A stretch of 64,000 bases of DNA from Nitrosomonas sp. (GTDB taxonomy: Bacteria; Pseudomonadota; Gammaproteobacteria; Burkholderiales; Nitrosomonadaceae), in assembly GCA_016710135.1 (NCBI GenBank), contig JADJLM010000002.1, positions 558,001 through 622,000 on the forward strand, read 5' to 3'. The notes under the pieces were generated by a model. That model did not search any database. It was not told where the DNA came from and worked only from the letters and a program-made list of their open reading frames with translations. A program made the position numbers and the translations under genes. Every line of letters begins with the position of its first letter. Within the stretch, counting starts at the first letter, position 1. Shown here piece after piece: positions 18,247 through 27,061 of this stretch.

Positions 18247-19464
18247 CTAACTCAGCATTGGATTCTGAGCATAAGTTTGATGTGCTGCTACTTCTGCGCT
18301 GCCTCGTTCCACCTTCATACCCAGATCTCCAAGAACGACTTCTAATGCGTTTAGACAGAAAGTAACATTCTCAACCCGGCTGGAAGTACCCATCAAACCA
18401 AAACGCCAAATCTTTCCTGCAAAATCTCCCAGTCCTGCACCAATTTCTAAATTGAAATCAGCCAATAAACGGCGGCGAACTTCTTTTTCATCGATGCCTA
18501 CCGGAACATGTACTGCATTCAATTGGGGTAAGCGATAGGGTTCGGCAACTACATATTCAATCCCCATCGTTTGCAATCCTGCTTTCAATGCTTTGTGATT
18601 GCGTTGATGTCTTGCCCATGAATGCTCTAATCCTTCTTCATATAACATGAGTAAGGCTTCATGTAGGCCATATAATGCATTGGTTGGTGCTGTATGGTGA
18701 TAAGTACGTGATGAGCCCCAATAACCTAGGAGTAAATTAATATCCATGAACCAACTTTGAACTTTGTGCTTACGATTCTTAACTAATTCTACAACACGAT
18801 CAGAGAAGCTAACTGGTGAGAGCCCGGGGGGACATGACAGGCACTTCTGGCTACCAGAGTAAACAGCATCTATTCCCCATCCATCAATATAGATGGGAGT
18901 TCCACCGAGAGATGTTACCGTGTCCATTATGGTTAGGCAGTTATAGCGCTTAGCGATTTCACTGATGGTTTTCGCATCTGATTGAACACCCGTCGATGTT
19001 TCTGCGTGAACGAAAGCAACAATTTTAGTGTCGGGATGTTTCTTTAATGCATCCTCAATTTTTTGAGGATCAACCGGTTTTCCCCATTTATCATCGATAA
19101 TGACCGCCTCACCGCCATGGCGCGTGACATTTTCGATCATGCGACCACCAAATACCCCATTTCTGCAGACAATGACCTTATCGCCTGGCTCAATCATATT
19201 TACGAAACACATTTCCATACCAACCGACCCAGGCCCAGAGACCGGGAAAGTTAGCAAATTATTAGTCTGAAAGGCATATCGCATTAGGCTTTTGAGCTCT
19301 TCCATCATGTCAGTAAATACAGGGTCTAAATGACCAAGTGTTGGACGTGCCATAGCAGAAAGCACACGAGGATGGGTATCAGATGGTCCCGGCCCCATTA
19401 AAACGCGCTGTGGGGGATAAAAAATCGAAATTTTCTTCTCTGGACGAAAGTCTTTAGTTGTCAT
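18247..19464 (-). CDS. Class V aminotransferase (alanine/serine-glyoxylate aminotransferase type)
   Basis: PLP enzyme likely to transfer amino groups to glyoxylate. It opens RVLMGPGPSDTHPRVL, the typical start of this family, has SGPGSVGMEMCFVN, the HAETSTGVQSD segment and the PLP lysine in SGSQKCLSCPPGLSPVSFS. ATG 19464 follows AGGA by about 8 nt; an upstream in-frame TTG-type start at 19518 is less likely. The protein has 405 residues. With hydroxypyruvate reductase and glyA in the same window it could serve a glycine/serine/glyoxylate interconversion, but they are far apart, so this is inference. Substrates are not certain. Confidence 0.9.
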   Translation of the reverse strand: MTTKDFRPEKKISIFYPPQRVLMGPGPSDTHPRVLSAMARPTLGHLDPVFTDMMEELKSLMRYAFQTNNLLTFPVSGPGSVGMEMCFVNMIEPGDKVIVCRNGVFGGRMIENVTRHGGEAVIIDDKWGKPVDPQKIEDALKKHPDTKIVAFVHAETSTGVQSDAKTISEIAKRYNCLTIMDTVTSLGGTPIYIDGWGIDAVYSGSQKCLSCPPGLSPVSFSDRVVELVKNRKHKVQSWFMDINLLLGYWGSSRTYHHTAPTNALYGLHEALLMLYEEGLEHSWARHQRNHKALKAGLQTMGIEYVVAEPYRLPQLNAVHVPVGIDEKEVRRRLLADFNLEIGAGLGDFAGKIWRFGLMGTSSRVENVTFCLNALEVVLGDLGMKVERGSAEVAAHQTYAQNPMLS

Positions 19465-19569
19465 TGTTATTCCTAATGGGTTTAAAAAGCGGTGATTATT
19501 AAAATATTGAACCAGCAATTTTATCAGAAGTGATCAATAATTTGACGATTGAATCGTGTCAAGCTCAGA

Positions 19570-21069
19570 TTAAGTTTTTTTTCGAATCTCAGGGTAAGGA
19601 TAGAGCCTATTCAAAGCAATGCTCTTGCCCGCAGTTTCTACGATACGAACATGCTCGCGGCGAAACTCACGCGCATGCTTTAGTCCGCACGAATGGGCGA
19701 TCATATTGATTTCTTTATTTACATTCATTGCATAGTTAGCTACGCGCAGATATTTTTCTTCAACGACTAGCCCATGCTGTAAACGCGGATTATGGGTAGT
19801 TATGCCTGTTGGGCAAGTGTTGAGATGGCAACGCATTGCTTGAATACAGCCGAGTGAAAACATAAAGCCGCGCGCTGAATTGATAAAATCAGCACCCACA
19901 CAAAGTGCCCAGGCCCCGTGTGCAGAAGTTACTAGCTTTCCAGCTGCGATAATCCGAATACGCTTCTTCAGATCTGATTCAATCAGTGAGTCCACAACGC
20001 GCGGTAACGCTTCAGCAATTGGTAGTCCTGCGTGATCCATCAATGTTTGTGGTGCGGCTCCGCTCCCTCCTTCTCCACCATCGATGGTTAAAAAATCGGG
20101 AGCATAATCTAATCCACGTCGTAAAATGGTTTCACATAGCTCATTCATAAAGTGCCATCCCCCGATAGCAGTTTTTATGCCTACAGGTTTTCCTGTAAGC
20201 TCTCGAATGTAAGTCACTTGATCGAGCAATTCGTTGATATTTCTAATATCATAGTGCCGGTTAGGACTAATGGAATCCTCATATTCAGGAATGCCACGAA
20301 TTGCAGCTATCTCAGGATTCACTTTTGCACCGAGTAATACTCCGCCTTTTCCTGGTTTGGCTCCTTGAGAAAGCTTAATTTCAAAGGCCTTAACAAATTC
20401 AGCTATTTCTTTGGTGCGGATTGGTGAAAAGTTGCCCGCCGCATCGCGGACACCATATTTTGCGGTACCAATCTGCATAATAATGTCGCAATCACCTTCT
20501 CTGTGATAAGTTGAAAGTCCACCTTCTCCAGTATTTAACCAGCAACCCGCTGTGGCTGCTCCAAAGGATAGGGCACGAACTGCGGGTGCTGAAATCGCAC
20601 CATAACTCATACCGCTAATATTGATAATCGATTTAGCCTGAAAAGGGTACAGACAGTAGTTTTCTCCTATGGTTACGGGTGGGGTTGGTAATTGATCTTC
20701 TTCTAAAATTGGGAACGCAGCGTTAACAAATATAAACGCGCCAGGCTCTCGCAAGTCATAAGTAGAACCAAATCCAACGATACCTCCTTTATTTTTTGCG
20801 CTCTTATAAATCCATGTTCTAGTAGCACGATTAAAGGGCATTTCATCTCTATCACCTGAAAACAAGTATTGCCGGAAGTATTTCCCTTGTATCTCAAAGA
20901 AATACCGAAGTCGACCAATGACTGGATAATTGCGCAACAGCGTATGCTGTTTTTGCGTAATATCGCGAATAAACAGCGCTACGATTGCGATGACGACAAC
21001 TAACCCCATGACTGTCGCTAAGCTATAAATCAGTAAATTGATGAAATTTGATAAGGTAGATTCAGGCAT
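19570..21069 (-). CDS. Membrane-anchored FMN-binding glutamate synthase-like protein
   Basis: Resembles the FMN/synthase domain of glutamate synthase large subunit without the glutaminase domain. One N-terminal transmembrane helix (residues 9-33) is followed by the TIM-barrel domain: ISGMSYGAISAPAVRALS, NTGEGGLSTYHREGDCD, KPGKGGVLLGAKV, TIDGGEGGSGAAPQ and the cysteine cluster CIQAMRCHLNTCPTGI that would bind a 3Fe-4S cluster. Length is 499. These stand-alone proteins are common in proteobacteria but their physiological reaction is not firmly known. ATG 21069 starts the MPESTLSN N-terminus. Confidence 0.9.
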   Translation of the reverse strand: MPESTLSNFINLLIYSLATVMGLVVVIAIVALFIRDITQKQHTLLRNYPVIGRLRYFFEIQGKYFRQYLFSGDRDEMPFNRATRTWIYKSAKNKGGIVGFGSTYDLREPGAFIFVNAAFPILEEDQLPTPPVTIGENYCLYPFQAKSIINISGMSYGAISAPAVRALSFGAATAGCWLNTGEGGLSTYHREGDCDIIMQIGTAKYGVRDAAGNFSPIRTKEIAEFVKAFEIKLSQGAKPGKGGVLLGAKVNPEIAAIRGIPEYEDSISPNRHYDIRNINELLDQVTYIRELTGKPVGIKTAIGGWHFMNELCETILRRGLDYAPDFLTIDGGEGGSGAAPQTLMDHAGLPIAEALPRVVDSLIESDLKKRIRIIAAGKLVTSAHGAWALCVGADFINSARGFMFSLGCIQAMRCHLNTCPTGITTHNPRLQHGLVVEEKYLRVANYAMNVNKEINMIAHSCGLKHAREFRREHVRIVETAGKSIALNRLYPYPEIRKKT

Positions 21070-21406
21070 GTCTTTAGAAATAAGGTGTGGTAGTAATAGC
21101 TATTTTATTAGAGAAAAAGATAGCGTTAGATTAACGCTCAACAATAATTTGATAAATACGCTGATTAAATTTATCAATAATGATAGAGAATTACTTAGGT
21201 GATGTAAGCAAGTTTAAGCCTGAGTGATGTGCACCGATTAATATCGGCAATCTGATCTTTGGAAGAGATTCTCAAACAACAAGCTGAGAGTTTCTCCTCA
21301 ATGGATGGTTAATAGAATTAATAGTTACGATCTAGCAATCAATTTCTGGTTAGTTTTTGAATTATTGCTGCGCCCTCGGCAATTTAGCAGAGGGCGACAG
21401 GATGGT
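21070..21406. other. Intergenic region, nothing recognised
   Basis: AT-rich stretch of 337 bp between two minus-strand genes. No coding frame, tRNA or convincing hairpin was found. It probably holds the promoter of the glutamate-synthase-like gene, but I cannot point to clear -35/-10 elements. Confidence 0.4.
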
Positions 21407-21976
21407 TTATTTGCGTAAATTAAAGGGAAATCTTATACGTTTCGATTGCAAGAAACGATATGTGATCCAAGAAAGGATTAATATTACTATCACTGGGCCA
21501 AGCAGGCTACGAGCTACTTTGCCGTAATCAAGCATTGCTACTCGAAGCTGATAATGATAACTCAAAGGTGGAATACCTTCCGCTGTAACAACGACCGAAT
21601 AAAGTCCTTTATCTAATTTGCCAACACCATTAATGACGCCATCTGAGTAATAATCAGCGTTTAGTTGTGCAACAGTCTCTCCATTCTCTGAACTTCCACG
21701 AAATACCTTTAAACTTACAGGCATATTTCTTAGAGCAGAATCAAGTAAATCGACTACAAGGTAAGTTTCGCCTTCAGTGGGGATCTCGGTACAATATTGA
21801 CCATTCAGATCAAGCTGAGGTTGATAAGTGCTGAGATGAACCATGTTTCCTCCAGCCATGCGCACACAAATATCATCTTCTAGAGAAACTTTACCATGCC
21901 CGAAAACATTACCTACATAACAAGTTAGAGCGAGGATGCAGGTCGATATAGTTAATTGTATTGATTGTTTTATCAC
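21407..21976 (-). CDS. Unrecognised exported protein with C-terminal membrane anchor
   Basis: I do not recognise a characterised family. A GTG at 21976 preceded by AGGAG at 7-nt spacing gives a 189-residue protein with a clear signal peptide (cleavage near NVFGHG). A periplasmic domain follows that includes CVRMAGGNMVHLSTYQPQ and GQYCTEIP, with two cysteines that could pair or bind metal. It resembles a small beta-sandwich (LPVSLKVFRG-like strands). One transmembrane helix (about residues 160-178) and a basic tail end it. The architecture recalls membrane-tethered periplasmic proteins found near copper-dependent ammonia and methane oxidation genes, but that is only an analogy. The frame extends upstream to 22078, but the SD and signal peptide favour 21976. 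Confidence 0.7.
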   Translation of the reverse strand: MIKQSIQLTISTCILALTCYVGNVFGHGKVSLEDDICVRMAGGNMVHLSTYQPQLDLNGQYCTEIPTEGETYLVVDLLDSALRNMPVSLKVFRGSSENGETVAQLNADYYSDGVINGVGKLDKGLYSVVVTAEGIPPLSYHYQLRVAMLDYGKVARSLLGPVIVILILSWITYRFLQSKRIRFPFNLRK

Positions 21977-22206
21977 GACAATTCTCCTGTGTTTATCAAA
22001 ATTTTTTGTTGTTGCCAATTTAATTGGTTGTTTCTTATGTATTCCACTTTGTGGATCTACACTGAAATCGGACAGCATCAGTTAAATTTTGTTCACCTAG
22101 GTAGAAATCAATACAAAAAAATACTCCAGAAATGAAAAATAGACCTAGTCGCGAGCTGTGCAAGAATAGGAGAAGAATTTTTATTGGATTTTAGGTTCAG
22201 TGAAAG

Positions 22207-22232
22207 AAAAGGAGCCAATTGGCTCCTTTTTT
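22207..22232 (-). terminator. Terminator downstream of efp
   Basis: A 10-bp perfect stem (22207-22216 with 22221-22230) and AATT loop, flanked by A runs on one side and T runs on the other, lies 18 bp beyond the efp stop. It can work in both directions. Confidence 0.85.
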
Positions 22233-22249
22233 AAAAGTTAATGCAGCGC

Positions 22250-22807
22250 TCACTTAACTCGACTACGATACTCGAGTGTTCTGGTATCAATCTCAATTTT
22301 TTCACCAATTTCGCAAAAAAGAGGGACTTGTAATTCAAAACCTGTCGTAATTTTAGCGTTTTTCATAACTTTTCCCGAAGTATCTCCTTTTATGGCAGGC
22401 TCGGTATAAACAATCTCACGTACAACCGTATTAGGAAGCTCAACCGAAATGGCTTTCCCATTATAAAATACCACTTCACAAGGCATCCCGTCTTCTAAAA
22501 AGTTAAGCGCATCAACCATGGTTTCCGCTTCAACTTCATACTGATTATATTCCGTATCCATGAAGACATACATTGGCTCTGCAAAGTAAGAGTAAGTAAC
22601 TTCTTTCTTATCTAGAACAACAATATCAAACTTATCATCTGCTTTGTAAACTGCTTCACTGGGTGACTCAGTCAGCAGATTTTTAAATTTCATTTTAACG
22701 ACTGAGGAATTTCGACCTGATTTGGTGAATTCTGATTTCAACACAACCATAGGGTCTTTTCCAAGCATAAATACATTTCCAACACGAAGTTCCTGAGCTG
22801 TTTTCAT
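22250..22807 (-). CDS. efp: Elongation factor P, arginine type
   Basis: EF-P relieves ribosome stalling at polyproline. The 185-residue protein has the three usual domains: the N-terminal KOW-like domain with the tip loop KSGRNSSVV, then OB domains ending in GEKIEIDTRTLEYRSRV. Position 32 at the loop tip is arginine rather than lysine. In betaproteobacteria such EF-P is activated by rhamnosylation of Arg32 by EarP, with dTDP-rhamnose made by RmlABCD. earP is usually adjacent to efp, but no earP frame is seen upstream here. ATG 22807 begins MKTAQELRVGN. Confidence 0.96.
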   Translation of the reverse strand: MKTAQELRVGNVFMLGKDPMVVLKSEFTKSGRNSSVVKMKFKNLLTESPSEAVYKADDKFDIVVLDKKEVTYSYFAEPMYVFMDTEYNQYEVEAETMVDALNFLEDGMPCEVVFYNGKAISVELPNTVVREIVYTEPAIKGDTSGKVMKNAKITTGFELQVPLFCEIGEKIEIDTRTLEYRSRVK

Positions 22808-23516
22808 CTAAATGACTGCAATTAAAAGGATTAAAAGTATAATTATACGCTGGGTAAGTCAAAAAAATCCAGTCGGTAGAGCTATAAAAAATAGCTGATA
22901 GCTCAGATTAAGCTTTATATTTCAAAGGGGTAGATTGTGACTGGTAAGCAAAATAGTGCATTATGGTTGTGGCATGATTATGAAAAAAAACAGAAGGGAT
23001 AAGGTAATTGCCGCTACCTATAATCAACCCCTCCTGGAATTCCTCCTATTTTTTTCTGAATCAAACCTATATTCTTAATTTCTCAACTATAGCTATTATC
23101 TAGGTGCCAGTTAGAATTAAGTGATATCACTGTTGTAATGATTGTATAAAACGAGTAAATCTTAACCGGAAAGCTAATTGCGCGTTAGCTACTGTTCTAC
23201 TGGTGGCTATCGCTGAAAGAAGGAGAACTGATCCAAGCCATAAAAACCAACCTCTCCTTTTATTGGACTTAAGTCAATGTTGATAAGCTAAAACTCCATT
23301 GACAATGATAGTTTAACGACGATCGAATTAAGTTTCAGTGAAACAAAGATTAAGTTTTAATGAGCTGAAGAAATGATTGCTGTATTCACCTTCGTTACGA
23401 TCGCTTAGGTATTTAATCTGAAACAAGAAAGTTTTGATAAGATTATGCGAAATGCCTAATTTCAGCGGGAATTAGAGGCAAAGAAGTTAACAACGAATAC
23501 AGACGGGTTCAACAAG
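22808..23516. other. Long non-coding stretch between efp and tRNA-Ser
   Basis: About 710 bp without a convincing gene in any frame. A 21-codon frame at 22937-23002 after AAAGGGG was noticed, but it has no recognisable product. AT content is high and stop codons are dense on both strands. It should contain the efp promoter. It is also where an efp-linked earP would be expected in related genomes, and none remains. Confidence 0.45.
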
Positions 23517-23604
23517 TGGCGGAAGCGGTGAGATTCGAACTCACGGATAGTTGCCCATCGCTGTTTTTCAAGACCAGTGCCTTAAACCGCTCGGCCACGC
23601 TTCC
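23517..23604 (-). tRNA. tRNA-Ser (TGA)
   Basis: Minus-strand class II tRNA with acceptor GGAAGCG/CGCTTCC, discriminator G, encoded CCA (23517-23519 on the plus strand), a long variable arm and anticodon loop CTTGAAA (anticodon TGA). One pair of the anticodon stem appears mismatched (G-A), which could be a sequence error. Length is 88 nt. Confidence 0.93.
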
Positions 23605-23722
23605 GGTTATTTGATGAAGTCAATCAATAAAAACTGTAACTTGTCATGGTAAGTCACATTTGATTTGCGCTGATGATACTCATTTAAGTCTTGTTTTGCT
23701 AGTGGTAATCAAAAAAATTAAT

Positions 23723-24175
23723 TTACTTTGATAATTTCGCTAGCTGCTCTGTAAGACGTTTAATTTCCTGTTCAGCATTTTTTTGCTGTGTTACATCGAA
23801 CTGTACGCCGAGGTAGTATAAAACATTTCCTTTGGGATCAAGTAAAGGTGTTATAACGAGATGGTTATAAAACATCTCACCATTTTTTCGATAATTTCTA
23901 AGCGTTATTTCAATGGATTTCTTATTCAAAATAGCTTCTCGTAGTTGATAACGTTCCTGCTGATCTCGATCATTGCCTTGCAAGAATCGACAATTTTTCC
24001 CAATGGTTTCAGCCTGTGTATAACCGGTTATTGTTTCGAACGCTTTATTGGCATAAACAAGGGGTAAGTCCTCCTGATCTGGGTCGGCCAAAGTAATGCC
24101 ATTTACGCAGGAATCAAGGATATTAGCTAATACTTGTGGAATTAATCCAGGATCTTTTTCAACGATAAAATCCAT
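23723..24175 (-). CDS. Short LOV-domain (PAS) photoreceptor-like protein
   Basis: A single PAS domain of the LOV class with no output domain. It carries the complete flavin site: GKNCRFLQG with the photoactive cysteine C62, the asparagine pair N94 (LRNYRKNGE) and N104 (FYNHLVI), and the glutamine Q125 in GVQFDVT. Residues 131-149 form an amphipathic helix that could dimerise, as in short LOV proteins. These residues predict FMN binding and blue-light adduct formation. Neighbours are an SRPBCC protein and an NDH-2-like flavoprotein on the same strand, which may act with it. Signalling partners cannot be read from the sequence. ATG 24175 is preceded by GGAGAA. Confidence 0.88.
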   Translation of the reverse strand: MDFIVEKDPGLIPQVLANILDSCVNGITLADPDQEDLPLVYANKAFETITGYTQAETIGKNCRFLQGNDRDQQERYQLREAILNKKSIEITLRNYRKNGEMFYNHLVITPLLDPKGNVLYYLGVQFDVTQQKNAEQEIKRLTEQLAKLSK

Positions 24176-24240
24176 ACTTTTTCTCCAATTTAATATAAAA
24201 AGTTATATAAGCTTCTTCGGGTTATTCTTCTCATGCTGAA

Positions 24241-24711
24241 TTAAATCGTGTTGAATTCAATTAATCGCTTAATATTTCTAACCGTCCTTTCTGCACCATC
24301 TTGCACAGCGATTCGAATGAGTTTCTCAAAGGGCCTCATATGCAGTTCTAAGCTTAGTAACTCAAAAGTAAAGGTAATCTGTGTTGACCCTTGGCTTTTA
24401 GACTCAAGAGCGTAGTCACAGCGAAATGGGTTTGACACGCCGTTAAAGCAAATTTGTTTGTTGGGTTCGAATATCGCGATTTTGAATGTTGATTCCGATC
24501 GATTCCCTTGATCAACCCGAACCTGACGGCACAGCGTTCCTAATCCCAATGGAGAATCGGTTAGTTTTTCAAGTTCTCGTACTTCAGGCGACCAACGAGG
24601 GTAATTCGTAAGGAGTTCGTGACCGATAAAATTAAAAAGCTTATCATCTGGCACTTGAATCACTGTGCTGGCCTTCCCTGCAACAGGCCTATCATCAAAC
24701 AAATTGAACAT
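24241..24711 (-). CDS. SRPBCC (START-like) family protein
   Basis: 156-residue soluble protein with the helix-grip pattern of polyketide cyclase/START-like proteins: an N-terminal strand with STVIQVP, helix FNFIGHELLTNYPRWSPEV, several beta strands and a long C-terminal helix (RIAVQDGAERTVRNIKRLIE). Such folds bind hydrophobic ligands; the ligand is unknown. It lies between the LOV protein and the flavoprotein, 65 and 25 bp apart, so the three probably form one transcription unit. Confidence 0.75.
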   Translation of the reverse strand: MFNLFDDRPVAGKASTVIQVPDDKLFNFIGHELLTNYPRWSPEVRELEKLTDSPLGLGTLCRQVRVDQGNRSESTFKIAIFEPNKQICFNGVSNPFRCDYALESKSQGSTQITFTFELLSLELHMRPFEKLIRIAVQDGAERTVRNIKRLIEFNTI

Positions 24712-24736
24712 TAAATAACTCCCTGCATAGTATTTT

Positions 24737-25893
24737 CTATAGTAGATATGTATCGATTCCCACTAACAATAAATCATACTGAGCTTCTACAATTTCTTTG
24801 ATAGTGTAAGCTGCTAGGCCCGTGACTACATTATTTTCCAGGGCTAACCATCCAACAGCATTTGAAGGTCCAAGACTAATCACATAGCCGATATCGCGGT
24901 GTAAATAGGGTTCAAGTAATTTAAATAAACCCGAGTGCCTTAAAAGGTTACGAGCCGCTAATTTTCCTTTGCGAACCGCTGATTGGGCGGTCAAAGTATT
25001 AGAACCAATCGACTGATAGTATGAACAATCTCCAGCAACAAAAACATGCTGTAGTATTTGTTGGTCTACGATCACCTGACCAAACGCATTGGCCTTCAAT
25101 AAGCTACCTTGGCTTTTGCCTGAAAATAAGAAGGTTAAACTTGAAGCAAGTTCAAATTGGCTGCCTATATTTTTGTCCTCTAATCTAATTTTTCCCTGCT
25201 GTTGTCCACGAAAATAAGTCGTTGGGTAATATTCGATATTCAGATCCGTCATCAAAGTTTCGACATAGCGCGCTAATTGACCAGGAAACTGTTTTAACAC
25301 TTGATCTCCAGAATCGATTAGACGCAATTTATTTTTATACTTGTGATAGCGTAAGAAGTGCTCAATTTCAAATAAAAATTGAATACCCGTTGCGCCTCCG
25401 CCTACAACGGATATAGGCGCATCAGTGCCTGGTCTCGATAAGAATTGGCCTAGTATTTCAGAACCCGAATGCTTCATGAACGAATGCAATCCCACTACAT
25501 CGTCTGAGTCTTGATAAGCATTATTATTCAGTGCACCTGAAGTGATTAACAGATAGTCAAATGGTAATGACTCATCAAGAATCGGAATACTTTTGTCACG
25601 CGCCCATTGCAGTAACGTTGATTCACTGAAAGGTAACTCTAGGCATAGATGGCGACAGCCAAATTTTGCTCGATATCTGCAAAGGGTATTAAAAAATCAG
25701 TTAACGGGTAACGAAATGTTTCATGCAGATGGGTAATTTTGATGTGATTGATTTTTGGATCAATCAGCGTTATCTCAGCGCCAGGTTGATATCGTGCAAT
25801 GGTTGTTAGCGCTGCTATTCCTGAATATCCTCCGCCTACGATAACAATTTTTAGATTTCTTTTGTTTGAGATATAAAACGGTAAAATGGCCAC
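24737..25893 (-). CDS. NDH-2-like NAD(P)H:quinone oxidoreductase family protein, one frameshift
   Basis: Pyridine nucleotide-disulphide oxidoreductase fold. The N-terminus binds FAD (IVIVGGGYSGIAALTTIARY), a second dinucleotide motif (ISVVGGGATGIQFLFEI) fits NAD(P)H, and HVFVAGDCSYYQ near residue 290 is the second FAD contact. A T is missing near 25661-25664; after repair the frame runs on through GCRHLCLELPFSESTL to give 385 residues. GTG 25893 is used. The long C-terminal membrane anchor of some NDH-2 enzymes is not obvious. Substrate (NADH, sulphide or other) is not certain. Confidence 0.8.
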
Positions 25894-26001
25894 GCATTCA
25901 CCCCGAATTCCTAAATTTGATCTTTACTCATGAGCTAATCGAATAAGCGTAGCATGAAATGGTGATGAGAGGATTATTCATTGATTATATTTAGTAATAG
26001 G

Positions 26002-26916
26002 TTATAAGGGAGCATAAGCGACTCGAGCAATATGCGTCACTGACCAATGATTGATCGCCCATTGCCAAAACGAATTCAAATTACCTTCTATTAATTCTGG
26101 CGGTGGGCGTTGACCCAGGAAATCGATTGCAGCAATAAGTTGTGGGAGTGGGTTTTTAGCATCGATCGGGTGTGCAAGCGTTTGCTTACTCAATTTTTTA
26201 CCCTGAGCAGTTGTTACCACCGGTAAATGAAGATAATGGGGTTGAGGATATCCTAGGAGCTTCTGTAGAAAAATTTGACGAGGGGTTGACTCCAGCAAAT
26301 CAGCGCCTCGTACGATGTGAGTGATGCCTTGCCAACCATCATCAACCACAACCGCCAACTGATAAGTATAAATTCCATCAGATCTTCGTAAAACAAAATC
26401 GCCAATTTCATTTTCAATTGATTGATAAACTCTTCCCTGCAAGCGATCATGAAATTCAACTTTGTCAGTATCCGTTTTTATTCTAACAGCACTGGGGCGA
26501 TTATTACGCTCTGAGTGAAGGCCATTACGACAGTTCCCTGGGTAGACCATTCCTTCAAATTCAAATAAGGCTGAATCTGCAATTTCTTTACGAGTACAGT
26601 TGCATGGGTAGATTAATCCCAATGCTTCAAGAAAATGAAGTGCCTCTTGATAGCGGCCAATGCATTGGCTTTGGTAAATGACCGGGCCATCCCATTCCAA
26701 TCCAAATAATTCCAGCGTTGATAAAATATTTTCCGACATGCCCACTTTTACCCGAGGGCGGTCGATATCTTCTATGCGAACAAACCATTCGCCCTGGTGT
26801 GATCGTGCATCAAGATAACTACCCACTGCAGTAACGAGTGAGCCAAAATGTAACATACCACTTGGTGTGGGCGCAAAACGTCCTCTATACTTTGTAATTT
26901 CTTTTAGCTGACTCAT
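26002..26916 (-). CDS. gluQ: Glutamyl-Q tRNA(Asp) synthetase
   Basis: Paralogue of the GluRS catalytic domain that glutamylates queuosine in tRNA-Asp, with no anticodon-binding domain. It has GRFAPTPSGMLHFGSLVTA (HIGH-like), VRIEDIDRPR, the zinc cysteines in CNCTRKEI and YPGNCRNG, and KKLSK as the KMSKS-like loop. Length 304 is right for GluQ. It reads away from the divergent mpl gene, with about 145 bp between the starts. Confidence 0.94.
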   Translation of the reverse strand: MSQLKEITKYRGRFAPTPSGMLHFGSLVTAVGSYLDARSHQGEWFVRIEDIDRPRVKVGMSENILSTLELFGLEWDGPVIYQSQCIGRYQEALHFLEALGLIYPCNCTRKEIADSALFEFEGMVYPGNCRNGLHSERNNRPSAVRIKTDTDKVEFHDRLQGRVYQSIENEIGDFVLRRSDGIYTYQLAVVVDDGWQGITHIVRGADLLESTPRQIFLQKLLGYPQPHYLHLPVVTTAQGKKLSKQTLAHPIDAKNPLPQLIAAIDFLGQRPPPELIEGNLNSFWQWAINHWSVTHIARVAYAPL

Positions 26917-27061
26917 TATTGAGGCTAGGTACAGCGCTATCGAATATAAATGTTAACTCATTTTCGATTTGCTATTTGTAGTTAGTATAATTCGCGCACC
27001 ACGCATGGTGATGGTAATCACTTTTATTTCACTCGACTGATTTTTCTAGGTAAAGGCTATC

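Noticed and set aside
18247..19518. Upstream start at 19518 for the aminotransferase
   Set aside because: The extra 18 residues are not family-like, and ATG 19464 has an AGGA at a normal distance.
22937..23002. A 21-codon frame after an AAAGGGG in the efp-tRNA gap
   Set aside because: Too short and without recognisable features; ends in a plain stop and no terminator follows.
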